The position numbers and the translations under genes were made by a program. Below are positions 47,901 to 55,764 of a stretch of 64,000 nt of DNA, one piece after another. The DNA comes from an uncultured Bacilli bacterium (GTDB lineage Bacteria; Bacillota_I; Bacilli_A; RF39; UBA660), in assembly GCA_934096815.1 (NCBI GenBank), contig CAKOMY010000001.1, forward strand, positions 124,001 through 188,000, in the 5' to 3' direction. The notes beneath the pieces are model-generated. The model made no database searches and was not told the DNA's origin. It saw only the letters and a list, made by a program, of their open reading frames with translations. Every line of letters begins with the position of its first letter. Within the stretch, counting starts at the first letter, position 1.

Positions 47901-48031
47901 TTGTTCATTAAATTATGAATAACTCTTTCAGATAAAACTTCGGTTTTACCAGAACCGGCACCAGCTGATACTATAATATTTTTGCCTCTAGTTGTAATTG
48001 CTGATAATTGTTCTTTAGTCCAATTCGGCAT
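44945..48031 (-). CDS. addA: ATP-dependent helicase/nuclease subunit A
   Basis: Motor and nuclease subunit of AddAB, the Firmicutes counterpart of RecBCD for double-strand-break resection. 1028 aa, about 200 less than B. subtilis AddA. Walker A SAGAGSGKTEVL (~22-33), motif II IMIDEYQDTS, GDIKQSIYRFR, LTNIHKSKGLEYKI, VALTRCKEKM and a C-terminal RecB-type nuclease with GIIDLMLEYQDHIDIIDYKLK. GTG/ATG starts 1-3 codons earlier are open, but AAAGGAG is best placed for MPNW at 48031. Overlaps addB by 17 nt. Confidence 0.94.
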   Translation of the reverse strand: MPNWTKEQLSAITTRGKNIIVSAGAGSGKTEVLSERVIHNLMNNNIHIDEMLILTFTKNAAFEMKERIKKKIKMHDEIKDELKLIDSADITNFDAYTLALVKKYHYMLNLDANLTIIDSSIINKLKKDILNNIFDHKYQENNEKFNNLITSFCNKNDKQIKNIILSLDSKLELLSNKEEYLKSYVNNYYSKENLNKLFNEYTNNLLDKINTIKGLLEDIQYETDSSFYEKYYNGLLPLLNAKTYEEIKSSLDIPKTINRNSTPLGKELKANISSIIKEIKEATIFSKEALINQVINTKDNVEIIINIIIELTNKITAFKNENSSYEFNDISKFAINLIKENENIKNELKYHYKEIMIDEYQDTSDIEEEFINLIENDNVYMVGDIKQSIYRFRNANPNIFKDKYDLYKDGTKGIRIDLNKNFRSREEVLSSINNIFNYIMDNKIGNANYKDEHNLIFGNQTFNIEGKNNNNNDLEIYNYEKNNTNTREEIEAFIIGNDIKNKINNHYEVFDKQIRNCKYSDFCILLDRGSAFNTYKKVFDYLGIPLHIYQDEDILFSSETLLINNIIGFLIKIKNNIFDTETNFYYASIARSYLFEQKDNEIYQTIKNHNIKSNIIYETLLPIAKDLDYLSNKDVLIKIIDKLNIYEKLTLVGDINEKSIILNNLITKFEELNNIGIDIYGVNDYLNNLIENKDKIKISASHIAIDSVTLTNIHKSKGLEYKICYFAGYYKKFSTEDIKPKIRYDNKYGIIFPDYDGTFIETFISKLSKDNFKIEDISEKIRLLYVALTRCKEKMIIVDSLKEDEGIGSSEIVVNNYKRSKYNSFEDILNSIYPHITNYITNIETPIIDNSYKINKNISIAPETSDKIEIIEHNYNIEEIEENHFSKTTNKLFTKEEKNNMEYGTNIHYLLEITDFINPNYDNLTNNEIDIIKSLLNNELFKNIKEANIFKEYEFIEETDNETKTGIIDLMLEYQDHIDIIDYKLKHIDDKAYTNQLNGYKNYIYNLTNKPVNTYLYSILDKKLFKLD

Positions 48032-50309
48032 TTTCATCATCTCCTTTTGTATCTATGTAAACATTATCTTTTTCCGTATGAAAACAAATAGATGCATATT
48101 TACAATTTGGACAGCTTTTATTTGTTTGGTTTAGTATAATTGGTTTTATATCAAAGTTGTTATTCTTTATTTCAGTTATACAATTATTTATTTTTTCAGT
48201 TACTAATTTTTCTAATTCTTCAAATTCCTCATTAGACAATATTTTAGCATACTTATAAAAGCCATCACTTTTCTTTTTAATTCCTTTAATATACATACTG
48301 TTTTCGTAGGTGCTATCTATTTCTTCTAATATTTCTTCATTAGATGTAGAGTATCCTTCTAATTTTAGTGAATTTTCAAATGATTCGTTATTGCTTTTAT
48401 CCATATTAAAATTAAATTTTGGTTTTAGAATATGTTCTAGATAAACACCTACTATTTGAGAATCTGGATAAATAGTTTTTACTAAATAAATATAAGTTGG
48501 TAATTGTAAATTAAAACCGTATTGACATTCTTTTAGATTTATTTTGGGATTTCCTGTTTTATAATCTATTAAGATAATTTTTTTCTGGTATTTTTGAATT
48601 TTATCGATGATTCCTACAAATTTAGTTTTATTTATGGTTGTTTCAATTTTTCTTTCACATTCTATTTCATTAAATTTAGTAACATTTTGCATACTTAAAA
48701 TATAAGATATTGCAGTTTTTAATTCTTCTAATATTTTATTTTGAAATAATAAATTTTCATTTGTTACTTGATAACTGTTTGTTTCTAAAAATTCCTTTTT
48801 AGTTGCATCAAAATCAAAGTTATCCGTATAGATTTTTGATAATATATAATGACATAATGAACCAATATAAGTATCAAATGTATCTTCGTATGAATTTAGT
48901 TTTAATATGTTATCACAATAGTATTTAAATGGGCATTCATAGAAACTATTCATTTTTGAATAAGACAAATTAAATTCTTCAGTTGCTTCAGTTTTGGTGT
49001 AAGTATTATTATAATCTTTGTATCTTATATCTGGATAAGTATTTAAAAGAATATCTTGATTATCGTTTTTATTATTGTATTTTAAATAGTTATCTAGCAT
49101 ATTAGTAAGATTATATTTATTAATTTTGTTAGAATATTTACTTATTTCGTTTTCTTTGTAAATAATTTCATAATCATGATCAGTTGCAATAGTTGAGATA
49201 TTTAGTTGTCCATTATAATTATTTTGACTTACTGTAATTGTTAAATTATTAATATTTCGAATTACTTTATTTATTATTTCTTTATTTATGTTATTTAATT
49301 CAGTTGACGTTTCTAAAAATGCTGGTTTTTCATTATCTGAGATATAATCAACATCTTTATTAATTACAGGAATATATTCACTATTAAAATTTATTATATA
49401 AACATTATCATCTTTTTCGATTACATTATTTATGATATCAATTTCATTTATTGCGTTACGTATTTTAGTATTGTTAATTTTAGTTTGTTTTAATTCTTCC
49501 TTGATAACATTGTTAATATCTTGATAGTTATCCACAAAATAATATTTATTTAATATGTTGATAATTGCTTTTTTAATTTTATCATCTTTTATTTTAGATA
49601 AAAATTCATCAATATTATTTAAGTTATTTAATAATTCTTTTCCTATAAATGTATTATAAAGGGTATTATCGTAATTTAAGTTAATAGGTATACCATAACT
49701 TTTAAATATGCGGTCTATTATTAATTTATTATCGTTGTTAATTCCGTAAATATAAGTTTTAGATAAATCTAAATTTTTGGATACTATATCTTCTGCTATA
49801 TATTCTATTTCACATGAAACATTATCAAATAAGTAAACTTTTGGGTTTATATTTTGATATTCTTTTTCTATAATATTTACTTTTAATTTGTTGTCTTCAA
49901 TAAGCTTTTTTATAAATTTATTAATATAATCAAAACCATAAAATATTATTTCTTTATCTTTAATAAAAGGTAAAAAGCGATTATTTATTATTAGTAATTT
50001 TTTTTCTAATAAATCTTTTTTGATATTTATTAATTCTTGTACTTTAGAAGAATCATTATTATCATTGGTAGTATATTTTAAATTTTTTAATATTTCTTTT
50101 GCATTTTGATAGCTTAAGTTTTTGTTGTTCATTAAATATATTATTGATTTTTCATTATAATCGATAGTTAGATTAGTAATAAATTCTTGATCTGTTAATA
50201 TTTTAACGTTAGATAATTTTGGCAAATTATTAATATATTTAACTACTTTTGTTTTGATATTATTTGGTATTATTAAAATTTTATTATTTAAATCAATGTT
50301 TATGTTCAT
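48015..50309 (-). CDS. addB: AddB-like nuclease subunit, N-terminally reduced
   Basis: 764 aa versus about 1160 in B. subtilis. The C-terminal Fe-S nuclease domain is complete: first cysteine region FYECPFKYYCDNIL, active site FVGIIDKIQKYQ and LIDYKTG, and the cysteine cluster CPNCKYASIC. The N-terminal part opens ILIIPNNIKTKVVKYINNL where a Walker A (G-x-x-G-x-G-K-T) is expected, so nucleotide binding is probably lost; a reduced helicase-like scaffold remains. Coupled to addA. Assigned as AddB from the nuclease/Fe-S layout and the addA neighbour. Confidence 0.88.
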   Translation of the reverse strand: MNINIDLNNKILIIPNNIKTKVVKYINNLPKLSNVKILTDQEFITNLTIDYNEKSIIYLMNNKNLSYQNAKEILKNLKYTTNDNNDSSKVQELINIKKDLLEKKLLIINNRFLPFIKDKEIIFYGFDYINKFIKKLIEDNKLKVNIIEKEYQNINPKVYLFDNVSCEIEYIAEDIVSKNLDLSKTYIYGINNDNKLIIDRIFKSYGIPINLNYDNTLYNTFIGKELLNNLNNIDEFLSKIKDDKIKKAIINILNKYYFVDNYQDINNVIKEELKQTKINNTKIRNAINEIDIINNVIEKDDNVYIINFNSEYIPVINKDVDYISDNEKPAFLETSTELNNINKEIINKVIRNINNLTITVSQNNYNGQLNISTIATDHDYEIIYKENEISKYSNKINKYNLTNMLDNYLKYNNKNDNQDILLNTYPDIRYKDYNNTYTKTEATEEFNLSYSKMNSFYECPFKYYCDNILKLNSYEDTFDTYIGSLCHYILSKIYTDNFDFDATKKEFLETNSYQVTNENLLFQNKILEELKTAISYILSMQNVTKFNEIECERKIETTINKTKFVGIIDKIQKYQKKIILIDYKTGNPKINLKECQYGFNLQLPTYIYLVKTIYPDSQIVGVYLEHILKPKFNFNMDKSNNESFENSLKLEGYSTSNEEILEEIDSTYENSMYIKGIKKKSDGFYKYAKILSNEEFEELEKLVTEKINNCITEIKNNNFDIKPIILNQTNKSCPNCKYASICFHTEKDNVYIDTKGDDENAELD

Positions 50310-50457
50310 ATTATTCCTTTCATGTCTTAATTATATTTTATCATACATTTATATTGATAGTAATTTGTTTATTAAATATTAACTATTTATTTTTTTAATA
50401 ATTTTAGTTATTTAGTTTGCTTTAAGAAAATTATAGAGGATGTAGAAAAGGTGAATT

Positions 50458-50784
50458 ATGGTAACTGAATTAGGTGTTAAAGTTAAAATTCTAAGAAAAA
50501 ATAATGGTGTTAAACAAGAAGTATTAGCAAAATTTTTTGGGCTTAGTAAAGGGCAAATGTGTAATTTGGAAAGTGGTAAAAGAAATTTTAGTTTAGGACA
50601 ATTGGAAAAAATTTGTGAATATTTTAATATTGATTTATCATATTTCTTTTTATTGGAAAATAATGATTCATGTTTGAACATTGCTTCTAAAGTTAAATTG
50701 TTATTTGAAAGTAATGAATTAACTCAAAGTGAAAAAGATGAATTTTTTTTAGCAATAATGAAAGCTTATTTGGAATCTAAATAA
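50458..50784 (+). CDS. XRE-family transcriptional regulator
   Basis: 108 aa. HTH_3 domain: LGVKVKILRKNNGVKQEVLAKFFGLSKGQMCNLESGKRNFSLGQLEKICEYFNIDLSYFF, i.e. the Q-x-x-L-A-x-x-x-G-(L/V)-S helix-turn-helix at ~residues 20-45. A short helical C-terminal tail follows. AAAAGGTGAATT ribosome binding site. 38 nt upstream of a toxin-like nuclease gene, the arrangement of many regulator/toxin pairs and of phage or integrative-element remnants. Confidence 0.85.
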   Translation: MVTELGVKVKILRKNNGVKQEVLAKFFGLSKGQMCNLESGKRNFSLGQLEKICEYFNIDLSYFFLLENNDSCLNIASKVKLLFESNELTQSEKDEFFLAIMKAYLESK

Positions 50785-50822
50785 TAATTAATTTTAATTA
50801 CTACTACTTAGAAAGGACTTTT

Positions 50823-51329
50823 ATGAAATTAAATTATAGAGATGTAACAAGGGAATGGCTAAAAAATTCTTGTCCTAATTCTCATCAGTTAAAAACAAGA
50901 AATTATTATGAACATGATGGGATTAGATATTTTGTTGGTGGTAAAAAAGTTGTATTTGATTATACAAATTATGAGAAAGATATTGCTGTATGTCTTGAAA
51001 ATTCATTTGGTGGAGAAATATATTTATTACCTAAAGTAAATGAGCTTAAAGGTGTAAAAACAGCTGATTATTTATTCCGTAATGAATATTGTGATTTAAA
51101 AAAGATTGGTTGTAATGTGATAAGTGAGAAGAGAGCTGTGGATAATGTTGTAAAAAAATCAAAATTTCAAACTGAAAATATAATTTTGGATATAACAGAT
51201 TCAATATTGAATGAAAATATAATTTTACAACAAGTTAAAAGATTATAAAGTACTAGTGGAAGAGAGTGGATTAAGCATGTACTAATCGTTAAAAATTTTA
51301 ATCTAATTAAAGTTTTTATAAGAAAATAA
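50823..51329 (+). pseudogene. Toxin-like BECR-fold nuclease gene interrupted by an in-frame stop
   Basis: The intact part (50823-51248, 141 codons) carries a domain resembling the CdiA-C / BECR-type RNase found in phage-head and polymorphic-toxin proteins: YEKDIAVCLENSFGGEIYLLPKV, KGVKTADYLFRNEYCDLKKI, then RAVDNVVKKSKFQTENIILDIT. A TAA at 51246-51248 stops it, but the same frame continues for 26 codons to TAA 51327-51329, reading STSGREWIKHVLIVKNFNLI and KVFIRK. This looks like the missing last beta strands of the domain (r-x-W-I-K-x-V-x-I-V-K-x-F-x-L-I-K). So a nonsense change (e.g. Tyr to stop after KRL) has probably truncated it. AGAAAGGAC ribosome binding site. Alternative: a truncated protein is still made. 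Confidence 0.55.
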
Positions 51330-51332
51330 AAA

Positions 51333-51373
51333 ATGAGGCCGTCCCTCTCCAAATGGAATGGGAAAAGCCTCAA
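51333..51373 (-). terminator. Terminator for the VanY operon
   Basis: TGAGGC and GCCTCA close a stem with an inner CCC/GGG helix; on the minus strand it is followed by TTTTTTATTTTC. It also lies 4 bp past the extended end of the pseudogene. Confidence 0.7.
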
Positions 51374-51450
51374 ATGTAATTACAATTACCTTCTATTACA
51401 TTTTATGAAATTATGTCAAGTATTATTCGTTTAATCTAATTATATGAATT

Positions 51451-51723
51451 TTAAATACTTTTTCCTTGTTTTAATGTTTGTCTTTGCAATTGTTTAGCGA
51501 CTCTCAAAATCATTGTATCATCAAAATGCCTTGCTAAGATTTCTGGGTTAACTTCGGATCTTGATGATAAATCTAATAAAGACTCAGCTATTACATCATC
51601 TGCATTACTTGTAACTTGTAATTTAAACCATTCTTTTTTATCTTCGATTCCACTATTAATTGCGTTTTGGGTATCAAACTTTTGTAATGCATTTATTTCT
51701 AATTTAATGTCGTCTATATTCAT
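51451..51723 (-). CDS. Hypothetical protein, 90 aa
   Basis: Soluble, acidic, mostly helical: INALQKFDTQNAINSGIEDKKEWFKLQV then NADDVIAESLLDLSSRSEVN. No motif recognised. AGGAGAAAAAC ribosome binding site. It is 12 nt downstream of the VanY-like gene and must share its transcript, so a role in the same envelope process is possible but unproven. Confidence 0.65.
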   Translation of the reverse strand: MNIDDIKLEINALQKFDTQNAINSGIEDKKEWFKLQVTSNADDVIAESLLDLSSRSEVNPEILARHFDDTMILRVAKQLQRQTLKQGKSI

Positions 51724-51735
51724 ATTGTTTTTCTC

Positions 51736-52710
51736 CTAATCATTATATTTTGAATCTATACCAAAATAACTTTCCATAGTAATCCAGTTACCATTATTGT
51801 AAAGTTCTTTTGCTAATTCTTTTCCAACATATCTAATGTGCCATGGTTCATAAATGTATCCTGTTTCGTTTGTTTTGCCTTCTGGATATCTTAATATGTA
51901 TCCATAAATGTATGCGTTTTTAGCTATCCATTTTCCTTCTGCTGTATCTTTAAATGAATTTGATATAGTATTTAAGTCAAAAGCAAGTCCGGTTTGATGT
52001 TCTGATGCTCCTGGTCTTGCAGAAAATGTATCTGCTGCTTTTTTACCATTTCTTTTAATATAGCCGTTATATAAATCATTTTGATAATCGTAAGAACGAT
52101 AACCACTTTGGGCCCATAAATTTAAACCTAGACTAGCTGCATCACTTTTCATTAGTTTCCATGCTTCATATGCGTCTTTATCAAGTGGGTTTCGATCAAA
52201 ACCATCTGATGGTACTGTTTTGTATGGATTAACTGGTTTCCAATCTTTAGTTAATTTATATGTTTTATTTACTACTAAAATATTATTTATATAATATGCA
52301 CCATTTCGGTATTCAATTGTGTATCCTTTAGATGTTTTATTTGAAATGCTGCTATTTTGATTTTGTTTACTTGTTGTTTTAATCGTAGTAGTTGTAGTTG
52401 TTGCACTTGGTTTTGTAGTTGTCGTTGAAGAAGTTGTTGTACTTGTGATTGTGGTAGTAGATTCTGTCTTTTCTTCATTTTCATCTTCAAATGGTTCCTT
52501 ATTTTTTTCTTCTTGTTTATTATTATCATTTTTGTTATTACAGCATAAGTAAGTGCTTATGCCAATAAGCAAAATATCAATTAGTAAAATTATTATTAAT
52601 ACACTCTTACGATATTTTTTCTTTACTTTTTTTCTATTTTTTATAAAGTAGTAATTTAACACTAATAAAATAAGTAAGATTATAAAAAACATAACTAATT
52701 TTATATCCAT
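51736..52710 (-). CDS. D-alanyl-D-alanine carboxypeptidase, VanY family (M15B)
   Basis: 324 aa. Two N-terminal membrane segments (about 4-22 and 36-60), a Thr/Ser-rich wall-spanning linker (~85-130, long runs of Thr), then the zinc peptidase: SGYRSYDYQNDLYNGYI, zinc ligands in ASEHQTGLAFDLN (His and Asp) and EPWHIRYVG (catalytic Glu and His). Trims the terminal D-Ala from peptidoglycan stems. Middle of a minus-strand operon: 2 nt after the trypsin-fold gene and 12 nt before the 90-aa gene. In vancomycin resistance VanY has this activity, but no other van genes are here, so housekeeping is likelier. Confidence 0.9.
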   Translation of the reverse strand: MDIKLVMFFIILLILLVLNYYFIKNRKKVKKKYRKSVLIIILLIDILLIGISTYLCCNNKNDNNKQEEKNKEPFEDENEEKTESTTTITSTTTSSTTTTKPSATTTTTTIKTTSKQNQNSSISNKTSKGYTIEYRNGAYYINNILVVNKTYKLTKDWKPVNPYKTVPSDGFDRNPLDKDAYEAWKLMKSDAASLGLNLWAQSGYRSYDYQNDLYNGYIKRNGKKAADTFSARPGASEHQTGLAFDLNTISNSFKDTAEGKWIAKNAYIYGYILRYPEGKTNETGYIYEPWHIRYVGKELAKELYNNGNWITMESYFGIDSKYND

Positions 52711-52712
52711 TT

Positions 52713-53516
52713 TTATTCTCCATATTCCACATTATTTTCTTTAAGAAAATTAATAATATCGGTACTATTTATAACTATTCCAACTCTTTTAATTAATTCA
52801 TTATTAACATAAATGTTTTTATTTGATGATAGCATTCCTAGAATTTTTCCTTCTTTATTTAAAACTGGACCACCATTCATTCCAATGTATATTTCATTAC
52901 TTATTTCAAATTCAGAAATATTTCCATTTTCATCTATTAAATTTCTTGTTACTATTCCTGTTATTGGATATGATGGAAAATTCATTTTCTTATAGGTTAA
53001 CTCTATGTCATTATTTTCTTTGTTATAAATAAAAGTTTCATATTCTGGGAAAGCAAATCCAATTCCAACAAAATCTTGTCCTTGCGTAATTTTACTATTT
53101 TCAAATTTAGGAAATTTACTAATTAATAAATTATTATTTGTATTTTTTATTAATGCTAAATTTAAGTATTTGTGAAAAACGATTTCAATATTTGTTATAC
53201 TTTCAGCTACATCGACAATTTGTATACAGATATTTGTGATGGTTTTATCATTTAAATCATATTTCTTTTCTATCTTTTTAATTTGTTTAGAATTTTTATT
53301 TTGCATTTCGGCAAATATAGGGGTAAAAACATCTTTTGTATCAACTGATAAGATAATATTTTCAGCTATTTCTTTAGTTGTAATCATGTCTCCATTTTGA
53401 TTTACAACTATAATGGTTCCTATATCATTTAAAATATCGTTTACGCCATAATATTTCTTACCAATTATCATTGGTCTAATAAAATTTAAGGCCTCTTTAC
53501 AAGCTTTTTTGTACAT
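52713..53516 (-). CDS. Trypsin/HtrA-fold protein with all three catalytic residues replaced
   Basis: 267 aa. Chymotrypsin-fold pattern is clear: GTIIVVNQNGDMITTKEIAE (first barrel, where G-x-x-x-T-N-x-H-V is expected), YLNLALIK (where x-D-L-A-V-I-K is expected), FVGIGFAFPEY, GIVTRNLID and NEIYIGMNGGPVLNKEGKIL (where G-N-S-G-G-P-V is expected). The catalytic His is Glu49, the Asp is Asn119 and the Ser is Asn214. So it should not cleave peptides and probably works as a binding protein. No signal peptide, so it appears cytoplasmic unless tethered by the neighbouring membrane protein. Upstream of vanY-like by 2 nt; downstream of a 60-aa membrane gene by 10 nt. Confidence 0.8.
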   Translation of the reverse strand: MYKKACKEALNFIRPMIIGKKYYGVNDILNDIGTIIVVNQNGDMITTKEIAENIILSVDTKDVFTPIFAEMQNKNSKQIKKIEKKYDLNDKTITNICIQIVDVAESITNIEIVFHKYLNLALIKNTNNNLLISKFPKFENSKITQGQDFVGIGFAFPEYETFIYNKENNDIELTYKKMNFPSYPITGIVTRNLIDENGNISEFEISNEIYIGMNGGPVLNKEGKILGMLSSNKNIYVNNELIKRVGIVINSTDIINFLKENNVEYGE

Positions 53517-53526
53517 AATTAACCTG

Positions 53527-53709
53527 TTAATAATTTTTATCTTTAATTATTAGAACTAATCCGTAAAGTTCTAATAAAATAGATAAGACCATTAAAATAA
53601 TGATATAAATATCACTTATATCTACATATTTATTTATAAATAAAGTTATTAGTAAACCTATTAAACCTTCAAATATTCTAATTAAACCAATTGGCATTTT
53701 TCTTTTCAT
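53527..53709 (-). CDS. Small two-helix membrane protein, 60 aa
   Basis: Two hydrophobic segments (about 8-27 and 33-52) with basic N- and C-terminal ends. No family recognised. The in-frame GTG at 53718 lies inside the GGTGGGG ribosome binding site, so ATG 53709 is used. First gene of the four-gene operon with the pseudo-protease, VanY-like enzyme and 90-aa protein; it could anchor one of them. Confidence 0.7.
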   Translation of the reverse strand: MKRKMPIGLIRIFEGLIGLLITLFINKYVDISDIYIIILMVLSILLELYGLVLIIKDKNY

Positions 53710-53843
53710 TTTCCCCACCTTAGTAAATTATATCATTAGGAAGCTTAGTTTGTATAGTTAATTATTAATTTTTCGTCAATTTTTTAAATTTGTAAAATTA
53801 ATTTTTGATTAAATATTACATATACTTATATTAGGTGATTTTT

Positions 53844-54353
53844 ATGGTTTTAAATTATTTTATATTAAATTTTTTAATAATTTCGACATTGGGAACATTA
53901 AATCATTTTTTGTATGCTTGGTTTGGTAAATTAAAGATATTAAAGTTATTTTTTGCTTCTAGTGAAAGTATATTTGAACATATGAAATTAGTGCTTTATC
54001 CAAGTATATTAGGTATGTTTTTTTCAATGATATTTTTTAATTATAATAATATTATTTTTTCTTGTAGTGTTGGATTACTTGTTTCAATATTTTTAATTCC
54101 TGTTTTATATTATATAAGTTTATTTGTTTTTAAGAAAAATATTGGATTTATTAATATATTAATATTTTTTGTTTCAGTTTTTCTAGGATGTATTAGTAAT
54201 ATATTTATTATTGAAAATAATATTACTTGTAACTTAAATCTAGTTGGTATAATAATTTATTTGATAATGATAATTTATTTTGCATATTATAGTTTTTATC
54301 CAAAAAAATATGGTATTTATAAAGAACCATTAAAAAAGAACTCTACTTATTAG
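53844..54353 (+). CDS. DUF6512-like membrane protein
   Basis: 169 aa with five or six hydrophobic segments. The motif ASSESIFEHMKLVLYPS (after LGTLNHFLYAWFGK) matches the conserved S-(V/I)-(W/F)-E-H-(M/L)-K signature of the DUF6512 family, whose function is not known. TTAGGTGATT ribosome binding site. Its end overlaps the end of the convergent 86-aa gene by 11 nt. Confidence 0.7.
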   Translation: MVLNYFILNFLIISTLGTLNHFLYAWFGKLKILKLFFASSESIFEHMKLVLYPSILGMFFSMIFFNYNNIIFSCSVGLLVSIFLIPVLYYISLFVFKKNIGFINILIFFVSVFLGCISNIFIIENNITCNLNLVGIIIYLIMIIYFAYYSFYPKKYGIYKEPLKKNSTY

Positions 54354-54603
54354 TGTTCTCATAATAGTTACGTTCAGCTAGTTCTCTTATAACTTCATCT
54401 AAATCATCATAGTCATCTTCTTCTAATATTTCTTCTCCTAGAAAGATAATTGATGATAGGTTTAAATTTTGAAAATCTATTTCATATTTATTAAGAACTT
54501 CAATTTGATAATTTGTTAAATATAATTTTTCATTAACTTTAACTAACTTATTTTTATTAAAATCTATATCATTTAATAATTCATTTATGTTATATTCTTT
54601 CAT
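54343..54603 (-). CDS. Hypothetical acidic protein, 86 aa
   Basis: Ends in a strongly acidic region (GEEILEEDDYDDLDEVIREL). The N-terminal half LTNYQIEVLNKYEIDF is strand/helix mixed; no family recognised. It overlaps the upstream 58-aa gene by 4 nt (ATGA), showing translational coupling, so the two probably act together. Confidence 0.7.
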   Translation of the reverse strand: MKEYNINELLNDIDFNKNKLVKVNEKLYLTNYQIEVLNKYEIDFQNLNLSSIIFLGEEILEEDDYDDLDEVIRELAERNYYENTNK

Positions 54604-54776
54604 TCAAATAACTTAGTTATGTCTATTATTCCTTTTGTTTGTAGATAATAGATTATGCCTCCGATAATTGCTAAAATTAGGGTGCAAACTAGAAAACCAA
54701 CGAATGTATTTCCTTGGTAAGGTTTATTTTCTCCTGGAACTATTTCTAATTTTTTATTTAATCTATTATTATCCAT
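54600..54776 (-). CDS. Small membrane protein, 58 aa
   Basis: Short gene below common size cut-offs. Starts MDNNRLNKKLEIVPGENKPY, then a single hydrophobic helix (FVGFLVCTLILAIIGGIIYY, residues 25-44) and a charged tail to DITKLFE. Signals are good: AAGGAG ribosome binding site 8 nt before the ATG and a 4-nt ATGA overlap with the following 86-aa gene. Function unknown; likely a bitopic membrane partner of that acidic protein. Confidence 0.78.
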   Translation of the reverse strand: MDNNRLNKKLEIVPGENKPYQGNTFVGFLVCTLILAIIGGIIYYLQTKGIIDITKLFE

Positions 54777-54864
54777 AACTTTTCTCCTTAAGTTAATTAT
54801 ATATTGCTATTTTATATTTTTCAAATATTATTTAATGTAAAAATTATTGTAAATATACAAAAAG

Positions 54865-54893
54865 TTTACATTTTATAAATTGATATGTTATAA
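54865..54893 (+). promoter_or_regulatory. Promoter of the 54.9-57.9 kb hypothetical operon
   Basis: -35 TTTACA (54865-54870), 17-bp spacer, -10 TTATAA (54888-54893). Confidence 0.6.
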
Positions 54894-54927
54894 AAAATAT
54901 GGTAAAGTTTAGATAGTAGGTGTTGAT

Positions 54928-55734
54928 ATGAATATATTAGAAAAATTTAGTAATTTATTATCAAGCAATAATAGTGTTAAAACTGAAATAATTAATAATA
55001 TATGTAATAAATATAGTATCGAATTTCCTTTTAGTATGGATGATTTTATTAAAATTGATAGATCAGATATTAGTAATATATTAAAAGAATATGATCAAGA
55101 TAATTACAATGAATTATTAGATGCTTTTAATATGAATATGACTGTTATTAAAATGTATAATAGTAATCCATCTAGTATGTTTTTTAAAGAAAAATATGAA
55201 CAAGCAATTCTTTATATAAATAATTTAGTTATTAATATTAATGCTTATTTTTCTAAGATAAATAGTGATATATCTAATGAGATAAAAGATAAATATAATA
55301 AAATTATAACTAAAGATGGAATAAATGATACAATTGCTAATTTAGATGAGTTAGATTCTTTATTAGATTCTTTAAATATTACTTTATATGAAAAAGGAAA
55401 GATTAAACAGGAAGTTGGTAAGTCAAATGTAAGACTGGCGATTACTAATAAAAAGATAAGTGAAGAAGATAAAAAGTTATTTGAAAAGATAGAGCAAATA
55501 ATTAAAGATGAATCTAAATTAATAAGTGGTGTATCAAAAGATATGATAGAGGATTATATAAATGGTAATTTGGAAGAAGATAATCCTGATTTAAGAATGG
55601 TTACATTAATTACAGGAATGTATAGTGAAATGAATAAAGCTAAAAATAATTTAGGAAATAGTTCATTATATAACTATAGTATTAAACTTATAAACGAATA
55701 TATTAATGCTTATGAAAAATTAAAAGAAGAATAA
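54928..55734 (+). CDS. Hypothetical helical protein, 268 aa
   Basis: Almost entirely helical, soluble, rich in Asn/Asp/Lys/Ile. Includes heptad-like stretches (KINSDISNEIKDKYNKIITK and LDELDSLLDSLNITLYEKGK). No motif recognised. TAGGTGTTGAT ribosome binding site. First of three genes transcribed together with the 612-aa and 97-aa proteins (30-nt gap, then a 4-nt overlap); function unknown. Confidence 0.75.
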   Translation: MNILEKFSNLLSSNNSVKTEIINNICNKYSIEFPFSMDDFIKIDRSDISNILKEYDQDNYNELLDAFNMNMTVIKMYNSNPSSMFFKEKYEQAILYINNLVININAYFSKINSDISNEIKDKYNKIITKDGINDTIANLDELDSLLDSLNITLYEKGKIKQEVGKSNVRLAITNKKISEEDKKLFEKIEQIIKDESKLISGVSKDMIEDYINGNLEEDNPDLRMVTLITGMYSEMNKAKNNLGNSSLYNYSIKLINEYINAYEKLKEE

Positions 55735-55764
55735 AAGGTAAATTAAATAGAAAGGGGAATATAT

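Noticed and set aside
49806..49821. parS-like TATTTCACATGAAACA inside addB
   Set aside because: Two mismatches, one in the CACGTG core; in AT-rich coding DNA this is plausible by chance, unlike the exact NBS in mfd.
51333..51373. A riboswitch or structured RNA at the GAGGC...GCCTC hairpin
   Set aside because: The T-run on the minus strand and the operon end explain it as a terminator.
51736..52710. Vancomycin resistance cluster
   Set aside because: Only a VanY-type carboxypeptidase is present; no ligase, dehydrogenase, dipeptidase or two-component genes nearby.
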